This document shows positions 1 to 6,160 of a stretch of DNA of 10,000 nucleotides, one piece after another. The DNA is from Desulfarculus sp. (GTDB lineage: Bacteria; Desulfobacterota; Desulfarculia; Desulfarculales; Desulfarculaceae), in contig JAIWNN010000117.1 in assembly GCA_020216805.1 (NCBI GenBank), positions 1 to 10,000 of the forward strand. The letters run 5' to 3'. The position numbers and the translations under genes were made by a program. Below the pieces are notes generated by a model. It ran no database searches and was not told the DNA's origin. It was given only the letters and a program-made list of their open reading frames with translations. Within the stretch, counting starts at the first letter, position 1, and every line of letters starts with the position of its first letter.

Positions 1-5
1 TCCGA

Positions 6-110
6 TGCCAAAAACCATGCCCAGCCCGCCGTGGCAGGCCTCCTCGCCGGCCCCGCCTTGGCATGGCTTTTGGCACCCGCGCGTCCCGCGCGGCAAAAGC
101 CATGCCAAGG
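6..110. repeat. Compound inverted repeat with a competing third arm, possible terminator
   Basis: Positions 56-72 and 94-110 form a perfect 17-bp inverted repeat (CCTTGGCATGGCTTTTG and its complement). Inside it a second perfect 7-bp stem (77-83 with 87-93) closes a 3-base TCC loop, leaving a 4-base bulge at 73-76. A third arm at 6-21 (TGCCAAAAACCATGCC) matches the complement of 60-75 at 15 of 16 positions. In leftward RNA the one difference becomes a G-U pair, so the middle arm can pair with either neighbour. The element begins 5 bp past the stop of the leftward thioesterase gene, which suits a 3'-end or terminator role. No T-run follows, so it is not a classical intrinsic terminator; it could equally be a dispersed intergenic palindrome. 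Confidence 0.6.
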
Positions 111-115
111 GCCCA

Positions 116-526
116 TCAGCCCCGCACCCGGGCCGCCTTGGCCGCCACTCCGGCCAGAAACTTGGCCTGATCCACCACGAAGCGCACGTGCAACGCGCGG
201 CAGATCTCCTCCACCTCATCCTGGGCGGTGATGGCGAAGACCAGCTTGCGCCCCTTGACCTCGGTCAGTTGGGCGACGGCGGTCACGGTCAGGCCCACGG
301 GGGTGGGTGCCAGGTGGTCCATCTCCATGCGCGCGCCCACGGTCATCTCCCCGGGCCCCAGATGGGGCGCGATGGCGACGATGGCGGCCTGCTCCAGGAG
401 GGTCATCAGGGTCATGGAGGACAGGACGTCCACTCCGGGATTGCCGTAGGCGCTGGCCAGGTCTTGGGGGCGGACCTGGGCCGCGGCCTGGCCGCTGAGG
501 CCGGGGACGAGATCGGCGAGGGGCAT
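116..526 (-). CDS. FlK-like hotdog-fold acyl-CoA thioesterase
   Basis: This 136-residue protein has the length and pattern of the fluoroacetyl-CoA thioesterase (FlK) branch of hotdog-fold thioesterases, which hydrolyse short acyl-CoA esters in the cytoplasm. Known FlK uses Thr42, Glu50 and His76. Here the same spacing is met by Ser37, Glu45 (in TLLEQAA) and His71 (in MDHLAPTP), followed by the typical GLTVTAVAQL strand. Ser in place of Thr keeps a hydroxyl, so activity is plausible. Real fluoroacetate specificity is not implied, because most relatives are general thioesterases of unknown substrate. The ATG at 526 is preceded by GGAG at 7 bases. The gene starts 21 bp after the sensor kinase stop, so it is probably the second gene of that operon, and its 3' end abuts a strong hairpin. 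Fold assignment is fairly sure; substrate is unknown. Confidence 0.83.
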   Translation of the reverse strand: MPLADLVPGLSGQAAAQVRPQDLASAYGNPGVDVLSSMTLMTLLEQAAIVAIAPHLGPGEMTVGARMEMDHLAPTPVGLTVTAVAQLTEVKGRKLVFAITAQDEVEEICRALHVRFVVDQAKFLAGVAAKAARVRG

Positions 527-547
527 GCTTGCGCTCCGGAATAGGGT

Positions 548-2839
548 TCAGGCCGTGTCGGGGTCGGGCAGGACCACCGTGAAGCGGCTGCCCTGTCCCG
601 GCGTGGATTGGACCGATATTTCGCCACCTTGTTCGGTGACGATCTTTTGGCTCACCGCCAGGCCCAGGCCGGTTCCGCGGGCATCCTTGGTGCTGAAAAA
701 GCGGGTGAAGAGCTGCCGGCGGATGTCGTCGCCCATGCCCACGCCGTTGTCGTCGACGATCAGGAGCAGGCGGCCGGTCTGACGCCTAACCTCCACCCGC
801 ACCAGGGGAGTCTGGCCGGGGGGATAGTCCTTGTCGTGGCAGGCGTCCAGGGCGTTGCTGACCAGGTTCAGGAGCACCCGGGTCAGGGCCTCGCCGTCCA
901 GGGGCAGAGGAGGGCCGGGGTCGACCTCGGTCTGGATGGTCACTCCGCCCAGGTCGGCGCTCTGGCGCACCAGGGCCAAGGCCGTCTCCACCAGTTGGGC
1001 GGGGTCGGTGGGTTGGCGGTGGGGGACTCGGTCTCGGCTGTAGCTGAGCATGTCCAGACTGAGGTTGCTGATGCGCCCGATGCAGGCCTGCACCGTCTGC
1101 CAGCCCTCCTCCACCCGTTGGGGATCCTGGCGCTGGAGGCCGGTGTCGATGAGATAGGCCCCGCCCTTGAGGCCGAAGAGGATGTTCTTGATGCAGTGGG
1201 CCAGTCCAGCCACGGTCTGGCCGATGGCGGCCAGACGCTCGTTGGCGATCAGCTCGCGTTTGAGTCGGTTTTCCTCGGTCATGTCGCGGCTGATGCCCAC
1301 CGTGCCCAGGACCCGGCCCTGGCTGTCGGTCAGGCGGGCCAGGGAGAGGCTGATCTCCACCCCATGTCCCTCCCGGGCCAGGAGCACCGCCGGGAAGTTA
1401 CTCACCTCGCCCTGCTCCTGGACCAGGCGCATGAGCTGGCGGCGCTGCTCTGGGGATTTCCAGAGCCGCTCGATGCTCTGGCCCACGATCTCGGCCGGGT
1501 CATAACCCAGGAGGCGGGCCCCGGCCGGGTTGATGGTCACCACCTTTCCGTCCAGGTCGGTGGTGATGATCATGTCCGAGGAGTTGGTCAGGATGGCCTC
1601 CAGGTAGTCGCGGCCCTGGCGGACCTCTTCCTCCAGGGCCTTCTCCTCGGTCACGTCGTGGGAAATGATCGACAGGGCCACCAACTCCCCCTCGCGGGTG
1701 AAGATGGGATAGCGCACGGTGTGCAGCCAGTGGCCTTGGCCGCCCAGGCTCATCATCTCGTCGAAGCACAGGGGCGCGCGGCTGAGGTGGGCCAGGCGAT
1801 CCTGTTCGGCCAGGGCCCGGGCCACCTCGGGGGGGAAGACCTCGAAGTCGGTGCGGCCCCGAATTTCCGGTAGGCTCAGGCCGCTGAGTTGCAGGGCGGC
1901 GGGGTTGGCGTATAGGTAGCGCCCCTCGAGGTCCTTGATGGAGATCAGCTCCTGGGCCGCCTCCATCACCGCCATGAGGGTGCCCTCGGTCTGGTGTAGC
2001 TCGTTCTCCAGGCGCACCCGGGAGGTGACGTCGCGCACCCCCTCCACCACCTGGCGCACCTCGCCGTCCGGGCCCAAGATGGGTGAGGCCATCACCTCTT
2101 CGTGGATGGTTTGGCCGCCGGGGCCGGGGCGGGAGTGGAGCAGCACCACCGGGGCGCGGGTGGCCAAGACCTCGCGGAAGGGGCAGCGCATCCCGGGTTG
2201 GTGGCAGGGTTCGGCCAGTCCATGGCGCACCTGGTGGCAGGCCCGGCCCAGCACCTGGTCCAGGCGCAAGCCGGTGGCGGCCAGCAGGGTGCGGTTGGCC
2301 ATGACCACGTTCATGGCCTGGTCCAGGACCATGATGTTGTCGGGCAAGGAGTCCAAGATCTCCTGGAACCAGTCGCGCTCGCGTTCCAGGTTGTCCTCGG
2401 CCTGGCGCTCCACCAGGGTTTTTTCCAGCTCGATCTGGACCAGATCCCAGATCAGGCGCGACCCACGGTGGTCGATGATGCTGATGTTCCTGGGGGTTTG
2501 TTTGAGCACCCTGTCGCGCACCCCGGGATGGCCGGTCAGCTCGATGATCAGGTTGAGTCCGGCGATTTGGTAGAGTTGGGAGAAATCGGGGGTGGTGAAG
2601 ATGCCCATCTCCCGGGCGCGGACCATGCCCGGCGCCTGGGGGTCGGGATCGGCCACGCCCACCACCTCCAGGTTCAAGGACTTGAGCCGTTCCTGGTCCA
2701 GGATGGCCAAGAGGTCGCGACAGGCCAGGCCGCCGCCGATAATCGCCGCGCGCAGGGGCAGCCGAGCCTGGGCCCCCCGGCGCAGACGCGGAGGCGCGGC
2801 GCGGGGCATGCGGCGGCGGGGGGTGGTGGGCGGAGGCAC
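548..2839 (-). CDS. Soluble sensor histidine kinase: Rossmann-like domain, three PAS domains, HisKA, HATPase
   Basis: A 763-residue kinase without membrane segments. Residues 30-130 look like a dinucleotide-binding fold: a Gly-rich loop after the first strand (IIGGGLAC, 33-40), an acidic residue ending the second strand (VVGVAD, Asp64), then IIELTG (98-103). PAS domains lie near 159-272, 289-397 and 412-521. The first carries Cys201, Cys212 and Cys219 (CHQVRHG, PCHQPGMRCPF). The phosphoacceptor is His548 in AHCIKN; the ATPase domain has the N box at Asn662, DDNGVGM (696-702), FTRFFSTK (711-718) and GTGLGLA (722-728). All catalytic motifs are intact. The start is GTG, supported by AGGAG 7 bases upstream (2847-2851). 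There is no receiver domain and no response regulator beside it; the next gene in the operon is a thioesterase. The N-terminal ligand, perhaps NAD(P), is inferred from fold motifs only. Confidence 0.92.
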   Translation of the reverse strand: MPPPTTPRRRMPRAAPPRLRRGAQARLPLRAAIIGGGLACRDLLAILDQERLKSLNLEVVGVADPDPQAPGMVRAREMGIFTTPDFSQLYQIAGLNLIIELTGHPGVRDRVLKQTPRNISIIDHRGSRLIWDLVQIELEKTLVERQAEDNLERERDWFQEILDSLPDNIMVLDQAMNVVMANRTLLAATGLRLDQVLGRACHQVRHGLAEPCHQPGMRCPFREVLATRAPVVLLHSRPGPGGQTIHEEVMASPILGPDGEVRQVVEGVRDVTSRVRLENELHQTEGTLMAVMEAAQELISIKDLEGRYLYANPAALQLSGLSLPEIRGRTDFEVFPPEVARALAEQDRLAHLSRAPLCFDEMMSLGGQGHWLHTVRYPIFTREGELVALSIISHDVTEEKALEEEVRQGRDYLEAILTNSSDMIITTDLDGKVVTINPAGARLLGYDPAEIVGQSIERLWKSPEQRRQLMRLVQEQGEVSNFPAVLLAREGHGVEISLSLARLTDSQGRVLGTVGISRDMTEENRLKRELIANERLAAIGQTVAGLAHCIKNILFGLKGGAYLIDTGLQRQDPQRVEEGWQTVQACIGRISNLSLDMLSYSRDRVPHRQPTDPAQLVETALALVRQSADLGGVTIQTEVDPGPPLPLDGEALTRVLLNLVSNALDACHDKDYPPGQTPLVRVEVRRQTGRLLLIVDDNGVGMGDDIRRQLFTRFFSTKDARGTGLGLAVSQKIVTEQGGEISVQSTPGQGSRFTVVLPDPDTA

Positions 2840-3004
2840 CGAGGGGCTCCTGTTGTCAATGGGTTATCGGTGTGAGACCAGGGCAATGGTAACAAGCCGG
2901 CCCCGGTGGCGTCCACGTTTTTTGCCGGTGGGCGGGGGTGGGGGAGGGCGGATGGCCAGCCGTCAACAGTGGCCTCTGCTAAGATACCGTCAGGAGGTTG
3001 GCGA
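2840..3004. promoter_or_regulatory. Divergent intergenic region with G-quadruplex motif
   Basis: This 165-bp gap separates the leftward sensor kinase from the rightward hypothetical gene and must hold both promoters, though no convincing -35/-10 pair could be picked. The clearest element is at 2930-2948 on the + strand: four G-tracts of 3, 5, 5 and 3 bases separated by single bases (C, T, A). This is close to the ideal for a parallel G-quadruplex. It lies about 57 bp upstream of the rightward start codon, on that gene's non-template strand. The ribosome binding sites for both genes are at the edges (2847-2851 leftward, 2992-2997 rightward). Confidence 0.5.
2992..2997 (+). promoter_or_regulatory. 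Ribosome binding site AGGAGG
   Basis: A full-consensus AGGAGG sits 7 bases before the ATG at 3005. It decides the start of the following gene: the open frame extends upstream to 2906, but nothing comparable precedes the earlier possible start. Confidence 0.85.
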
Positions 3005-3559
3005 ATGGAGCAGGCGGCGTGGCCACGGTTGACCCGGGCGGTGGATTTCGATCCCCTGGCGGACCTGGAGCGCATCGCGGGCTATGCCGCGGCCTGGCGC
3101 AGCCAGTTTCGCCCCGCCGAGGTGACCTACACCCCGGCCCATTTCCAGCGGGAGTTGGAGGAGTTGGAGCAGGCGGGCCGTCTTGCGCTCTATCTGGTGA
3201 CCCGGCCCCAGGCGCCGCTGCCCCTGGCCATCCTGGACCCCTTTCCGGTCGAGGACCTGCTCCTGCTCTTGGCCCTGGCCCCCAACGAGCCTGAGGCGGT
3301 GCGCCCCTTCCTGCTCTCTCCTCATGCGCGTCGGGGGCTGATGCGGGGCGCGCCGGCCGATCCCGCTGGAAGGGGGGTGTTCCCCTTTCTGCTGGGCCGG
3401 CCGCGGGGCCTGGCCTGGCTGGACCTGGAGGCCGAGGGCCTGACCTTGGCCCTCGCCCGTTGGGGCGGGCTCAATGTCCTGGACCCCAGCCCGCTCCTGG
3501 CCCAGCGGGTGCATCGCTTGGGATTGCGCCTGGGTCGAATGGCCCGGCCCGAGGAATAG
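3005..3559 (+). CDS. Hypothetical protein, 184 residues
   Basis: I do not recognise this protein. It is 184 residues, soluble, rich in Leu, Arg, Ala and Pro, with no signal peptide, no membrane helix and no cysteine. An acidic helix (FQRELEELEQAGRLALYLV) is followed by a Leu-rich stretch (VEDLLLLLALAPNEPEAV), suggesting an alpha/beta or helical fold. Short strand-like segments such as LALYLV and GLAWLDLE are compatible with a small regulatory or acyltransferase-like domain, but that is speculation. The start is fixed by AGGAGG at 2992-2997. Coding is supported by a strong GC bias at third codon positions. It reads away from the sensor kinase and stands 87 bp before a membrane protein gene on the same strand, with which it may be co-transcribed. 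A G-quadruplex motif begins at the last base of its stop codon. Confidence 0.7.
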   Translation: MEQAAWPRLTRAVDFDPLADLERIAGYAAAWRSQFRPAEVTYTPAHFQRELEELEQAGRLALYLVTRPQAPLPLAILDPFPVEDLLLLLALAPNEPEAVRPFLLSPHARRGLMRGAPADPAGRGVFPFLLGRPRGLAWLDLEAEGLTLALARWGGLNVLDPSPLLAQRVHRLGLRLGRMARPEE

Positions 3560-3584
3560 GGGTGGCGGCGGGTTGGGTTGAGGG
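3559..3584 (+). other. G-quadruplex motif between co-directional genes
   Basis: Four G-tracts (4, 3, 3 and 3 bases, starting at 3559, 3570, 3575 and 3582) are separated by loops of 7, 2 and 4 bases, satisfying the standard G-quadruplex pattern on the coding strand. The run GGGTTGGGTTGAGGG is telomere-like. It overlaps the last base of the stop codon and lies in the 87-bp gap before the membrane protein gene. In this GC-rich sequence the motif could arise by chance. It is a weaker candidate than the one at 2930-2948. Confidence 0.4.
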
Positions 3585-3646
3585 CCGGCCGCGTCTTGCC
3601 CGTCACTCCCGGGTGGGTTAATCTGCCGGGGTGAAAGGAGCCGGCC

Positions 3647-5137
3647 ATGCCCCCTGGTCAAGCGTCGAACCCGCGTCCCGGCCGCCTGCGTCGCTGGTTG
3701 CCCTGGCTGCTGTTGGGGGTGGCCCTGCTGCGTCTGGGTCTGGGCGCGGCCCTGTTCTACTCCGCGCCCGGCCAGCGCGATCGCGATCGCCTGGTGGCCC
3801 TGGCCGGCCGGCTGGCGGCCAACGACGCCGTCGCCTACTACAGCGACGCCCACCAAATCCTGAAATTTTGGTCCCATGACCTCCGGGGCGGCCTGCCGCC
3901 GGAGATGAACCTCCAACGCTTCGCCCTGTTCCTGACACCGTTCTACAACGCCGAGGAGAAGGGAGATTTCCTTCATGTGACGGCGTTTTTCGCCCTGCTG
4001 TCCCTGGGCCTGGGCTGGCTGGCCTATGGCCTGGCCCGGAGCCTGGGCCAGGGGCCGGAGCGGGCCTCTGGCCTGGCCCTGCTGCTCAGCCTGTGGCCGC
4101 CGGGTCTGGTCTGGGCCAGCCTGCCCCTGAAGGAGGTCCCGGCCCTGCTGGCGGCCTTGGCCCATCTTTATTGCCTCTGCCGGCTGCTGGAGCGCGAAAG
4201 CCGGGGCCGGGCCCAGGCGGCCGTCGTCCTGGGCTACCTGGCCAGCGGCCTGCTCCTGGCCTTCCTGCGGTTTTACCTGGGCTACTTCGTGGCCCTTTTG
4301 GGCCTGGCCACCCTGGCCTTCAGCTTTTTGCCCGGCCGGGAGGCCCCGCCCCCGGGCTGGGCGCGACGCGGGCTGCTGTTGGGCCTGATCCTGCTGGTCT
4401 TCGTGGCGGGCCAGCCTCTGCACCGCGACACCGCCATCCATTTCGCGGCCGGCGATCCCTGGCCCCGGTTGCGCGCCGAGGGGCCGTTGCTGGTGAAGCC
4501 GCCGGCCAGGCCGGATTCGGGCCCGGTGGCGGCGGGTGGCGCGGACCAGACCGCCCCGCCCCTGGCCTTCTCCCCCCGGCCGGAACGGGTGGTGGAGATG
4601 CGACCGGGGCAATACGCCCTGACCGACCCCACCTGGTGGGACCGGGTGCGCAACTACCGCATGCTTTTCGTGGACGAGGCCGGGCGCTCCCTGAGTCCGG
4701 GGGCCATAGAGGCCGGGCCGCTGGAGGCCCTGATCCTGGGAGTGCGCGACCTGCTGTTCTTCCCCAATCCCCTGCAACGCTGGCCGGAGACGCCGAGTTG
4801 GACCCTGGTCAACCTGGCGGTGGCCGGCACCGCCCTGGCCTGGTGGCTCCTGCTGCCCGGCATCGCGGCCGGGGTCTGGCGGCTGGCGCGGCGACGCCCG
4901 GTCCCGGTGCTGACCCTGCTGTTCTGGGGCCTGGGCCTGGGCCTGGCCCTGGCGATGGTGGTGGTCAACCGCGGCACGCTCTTCCGGCTGCGGGAGATCT
5001 TCCTGCTGCCTTGCCTGCTGCTCTGGGACCCGGCCCCCTATCTCTGGCTCTGGCGATGGCGGCGGCCCCAGCCAGCGCGAACCGGACCCGCCCCCGGGCA
5101 TCCGGAGCGGACGGTGGTCGGATCGCCGGGGGCCTGA
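3647..5137 (+). CDS. Polytopic membrane protein resembling GT-C glycosyltransferases / polysaccharide polymerases
   Basis: A 496-residue inner membrane protein with about ten hydrophobic segments (near 17-38, 110-130, 141-158, 161-182, 190-208, 210-228, 241-256, 385-410, 419-440, 450-469). Positive residues (RLRR, RESRGR, WARR, WRLARRR, RWRR) put both termini in the cytoplasm. A first outer loop (39-109) has the acidic motif AYYSDAHQILKFW; a large outer loop spans about 257-384. The pattern WPPGLVWASLPLKE (150-163) and the late loop NRGTLFRLRE (441-450) resemble motifs I associate with putative exopolysaccharide or O-unit polymerases and GT39-like enzymes acting on undecaprenyl-linked sugars. 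This is recognition by pattern, not proof. The ATG has AGGAG 6 bases upstream. No other glycan genes are in view, so it is an orphan here. It may be co-transcribed with the preceding hypothetical gene. Confidence 0.75.
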   Translation: MPPGQASNPRPGRLRRWLPWLLLGVALLRLGLGAALFYSAPGQRDRDRLVALAGRLAANDAVAYYSDAHQILKFWSHDLRGGLPPEMNLQRFALFLTPFYNAEEKGDFLHVTAFFALLSLGLGWLAYGLARSLGQGPERASGLALLLSLWPPGLVWASLPLKEVPALLAALAHLYCLCRLLERESRGRAQAAVVLGYLASGLLLAFLRFYLGYFVALLGLATLAFSFLPGREAPPPGWARRGLLLGLILLVFVAGQPLHRDTAIHFAAGDPWPRLRAEGPLLVKPPARPDSGPVAAGGADQTAPPLAFSPRPERVVEMRPGQYALTDPTWWDRVRNYRMLFVDEAGRSLSPGAIEAGPLEALILGVRDLLFFPNPLQRWPETPSWTLVNLAVAGTALAWWLLLPGIAAGVWRLARRRPVPVLTLLFWGLGLGLALAMVVVNRGTLFRLREIFLLPCLLLWDPAPYLWLWRWRRPQPARTGPAPGHPERTVVGSPGA

Positions 5138-5206
5138 CCCAACCCAACCGCACTCCGGAGGCGCATCCGGCGGCCGCCACCGGACCAAAACCTGGCCTTA
5201 GGCCAG
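5138..5206. terminator. Hairpins between convergent genes, weak terminator candidate
   Basis: The 60-bp gap between two convergent genes contains an imperfect dyad (TCCGG at 5166-5170 with CCGGA at 5180-5184). It also adjoins a perfect 6-bp stem, CTGGCC/GGCCAG (5192-5206), whose three-base loop TTA is the stop codon of the leftward gene. Neither is followed by a T-run, so intrinsic termination is uncertain. Confidence 0.3.
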
Positions 5207-5884
5207 CAGGTCGCGAATGGTGAGCAGGTAGCGCGCCAGCGGCCGGGCGTTGGCCAACTGGTGGTTGAAGCACAGAGTCAATGGCAGGCGGCCGTCCTGG
5301 GGCCAGCCGGGGAACAGGGCCATGGAGTGGGCGGGTGCGAAGGCGGCCTCCTCGATACCCGGGATGGCGATCATGGAAATGAAAAGCGGGGCAAACTCAG
5401 CTATGTAACTGCGCTCAAAAAATCCGCTCAGACGCTCGGCCAGATAGCAGGCCGTGGGCCAGGCCTCGCGCAGGCGTCGGTAGGCGCCGACGGGAGCGGG
5501 TTGCCGATCCTGACGCAGGGCCGCCGCCAGTTCGGGCCAGGATTTTTGGTGGGCGTCGGCCACCACCGCCATGTCGCAGCTCAGGTCCGGGTTCTCTATG
5601 ACCAACCCCACCCGCACCGGCCAGCCGGCCCAGACCAGGCGTCCCCAAAAGGTGTAGTAGTTCAGGCGTGGGTGCAGGGTCAGGGCGGCGCTGGCCGCGC
5701 CAGCCACGGCCAGCAGCAGGTCGCGGGGGTTCTGGGCGCGGTCGGCCAGGGAAGGCCGCAGGCGCACGCTGGTCTTGAGGCTCACCCCGGGGGTCAGCTC
5801 GAAGCCGCGCCACCAGGCCCGGCGGGCGTAGTTGCTCAGGCCGGGGACCACGGGCAGGGGCGGCGGGGGGACGGGTCGGGTCAT
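5198..5884 (-). CDS. Stand-alone acyltransferase-fold protein (2-oxoacid dehydrogenase E2 / CAT-like), degenerate active site
   Basis: A 228-residue soluble protein that matches only the catalytic domain of dihydrolipoamide acyltransferases (E2) and chloramphenicol acetyltransferase. Recognisable parts are LHPRLN (70-75), the strand and turn FISMIAIPGIEEAAF (168-182), and the C-terminal LTLCFNHQLANARPLARYL (202-220) followed by TIRDLL. The family motif is HxxxDG; here His208 is kept but the Asp is Asn212 and the Gly is Ala. There is no lipoyl domain or E1/E3-binding domain, and no E1 or E3 gene nearby. Known family members use the motif His as general base, so activity may be altered or lost. 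The ATG at 5884 was preferred over a TTG at 5917 because the candidate promoter would place the transcript start just before that TTG, leaving it no ribosome site. GGAAG lies 6 bases before the ATG. Confidence 0.72.
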   Translation of the reverse strand: MTRPVPPPPLPVVPGLSNYARRAWWRGFELTPGVSLKTSVRLRPSLADRAQNPRDLLLAVAGAASAALTLHPRLNYYTFWGRLVWAGWPVRVGLVIENPDLSCDMAVVADAHQKSWPELAAALRQDRQPAPVGAYRRLREAWPTACYLAERLSGFFERSYIAEFAPLFISMIAIPGIEEAAFAPAHSMALFPGWPQDGRLPLTLCFNHQLANARPLARYLLTIRDLLA

Positions 5885-5930
5885 GGCTGGCTTCCGCTGA
5901 GGGGGTGCGATCGGCAAATCCGGGCCTATC

Positions 5931-5960
5931 TACATACTACATTTGGTGGCCGTTTGCCAA
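5931..5960 (-). promoter_or_regulatory. Candidate sigma70-type promoter for the acyltransferase-fold gene
   Basis: Reading leftward, TTGGCA (5955-5960) and TATGTA (5931-5936) are separated by 18 bases, in one of the few AT-richer patches of the window. The predicted transcript start, near 5924, leaves a leader of about 40 bases before the ATG at 5884. Both boxes are one or two bases off consensus. Confidence 0.4.
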
Positions 5961-6160
5961 CCTCATCCCATATGTTGCCTGATCTGACCGAGTTAACGGC
6001 CCCACATCCGCCATCTTCCTCCAACCTTCGCCAACTCACGCCGCGCCATCATGGCAATCCGCTATGCCCATCCTCCCCTCGCCCTTTTTGAAGGGGCTGG
6101 GGGCCATTTTTCGGCACGAAAATAGAGGGATCCCCCCGATTTTCGTCGCGTTCCCTCCTC
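5961..6160. other. 200-bp non-coding interval with alternative hairpins
   Basis: No gene is convincing here. The right half holds a perfect 8-bp inverted repeat, ACGAAAAT (6116-6123) with ATTTTCGT (6139-6146), whose loop contains GGGATCCC. The same left arm can instead pair with ATTTTTCG at 6106-6113 (one bulged T). A smaller hairpin CCCTT/AAGGG with loop TTTG sits at 6082-6095. The block follows the stop of the leftward thiolase-like gene by about 15 bp, so it probably marks that gene's 3' end. T-runs are short and interrupted, so a strict intrinsic terminator is not shown. Confidence 0.4.

Noticed and set aside
608..1873. A 421-codon open frame on the + strand opposite the sensor kinase
   Set aside because: The protein is rich in His, Gly and Gln repeats of no known fold, while the opposite strand encodes an intact kinase with all motifs. 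It is a by-product of GC-rich codon use.
2854..2859. TTGACA on the leftward strand before the sensor kinase
   Set aside because: A matching -10 would fall inside the coding region, so it cannot be the -35 of this gene's promoter unless the start is much further in.
2906..3004. N-terminal extension of the hypothetical gene to an upstream start
   Set aside because: It would translate through the G-rich tract, and AGGAGG sits ideally before the ATG at 3005.
3777..3790. GCGATCGCGATCGC, resembling a HIP1-type repeat
   Set aside because: It lies inside the membrane protein gene and simply encodes alternating Arg and Asp; only one occurrence was noticed.
2990..5188. A 732-codon open frame on the - strand opposite the hypothetical and membrane protein genes
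   Set aside because: It is low-complexity, full of Gln, Arg and Gly, and spans the coding strands of two genes with good ribosome sites. No domain is recognisable.
5937..6014. A 25-codon leftward open frame preceded by GGAGG
   Set aside because: The spacing to ATG is only 3 bases, it overlaps the candidate promoter, and it has no leader-peptide character such as a run of one amino acid.
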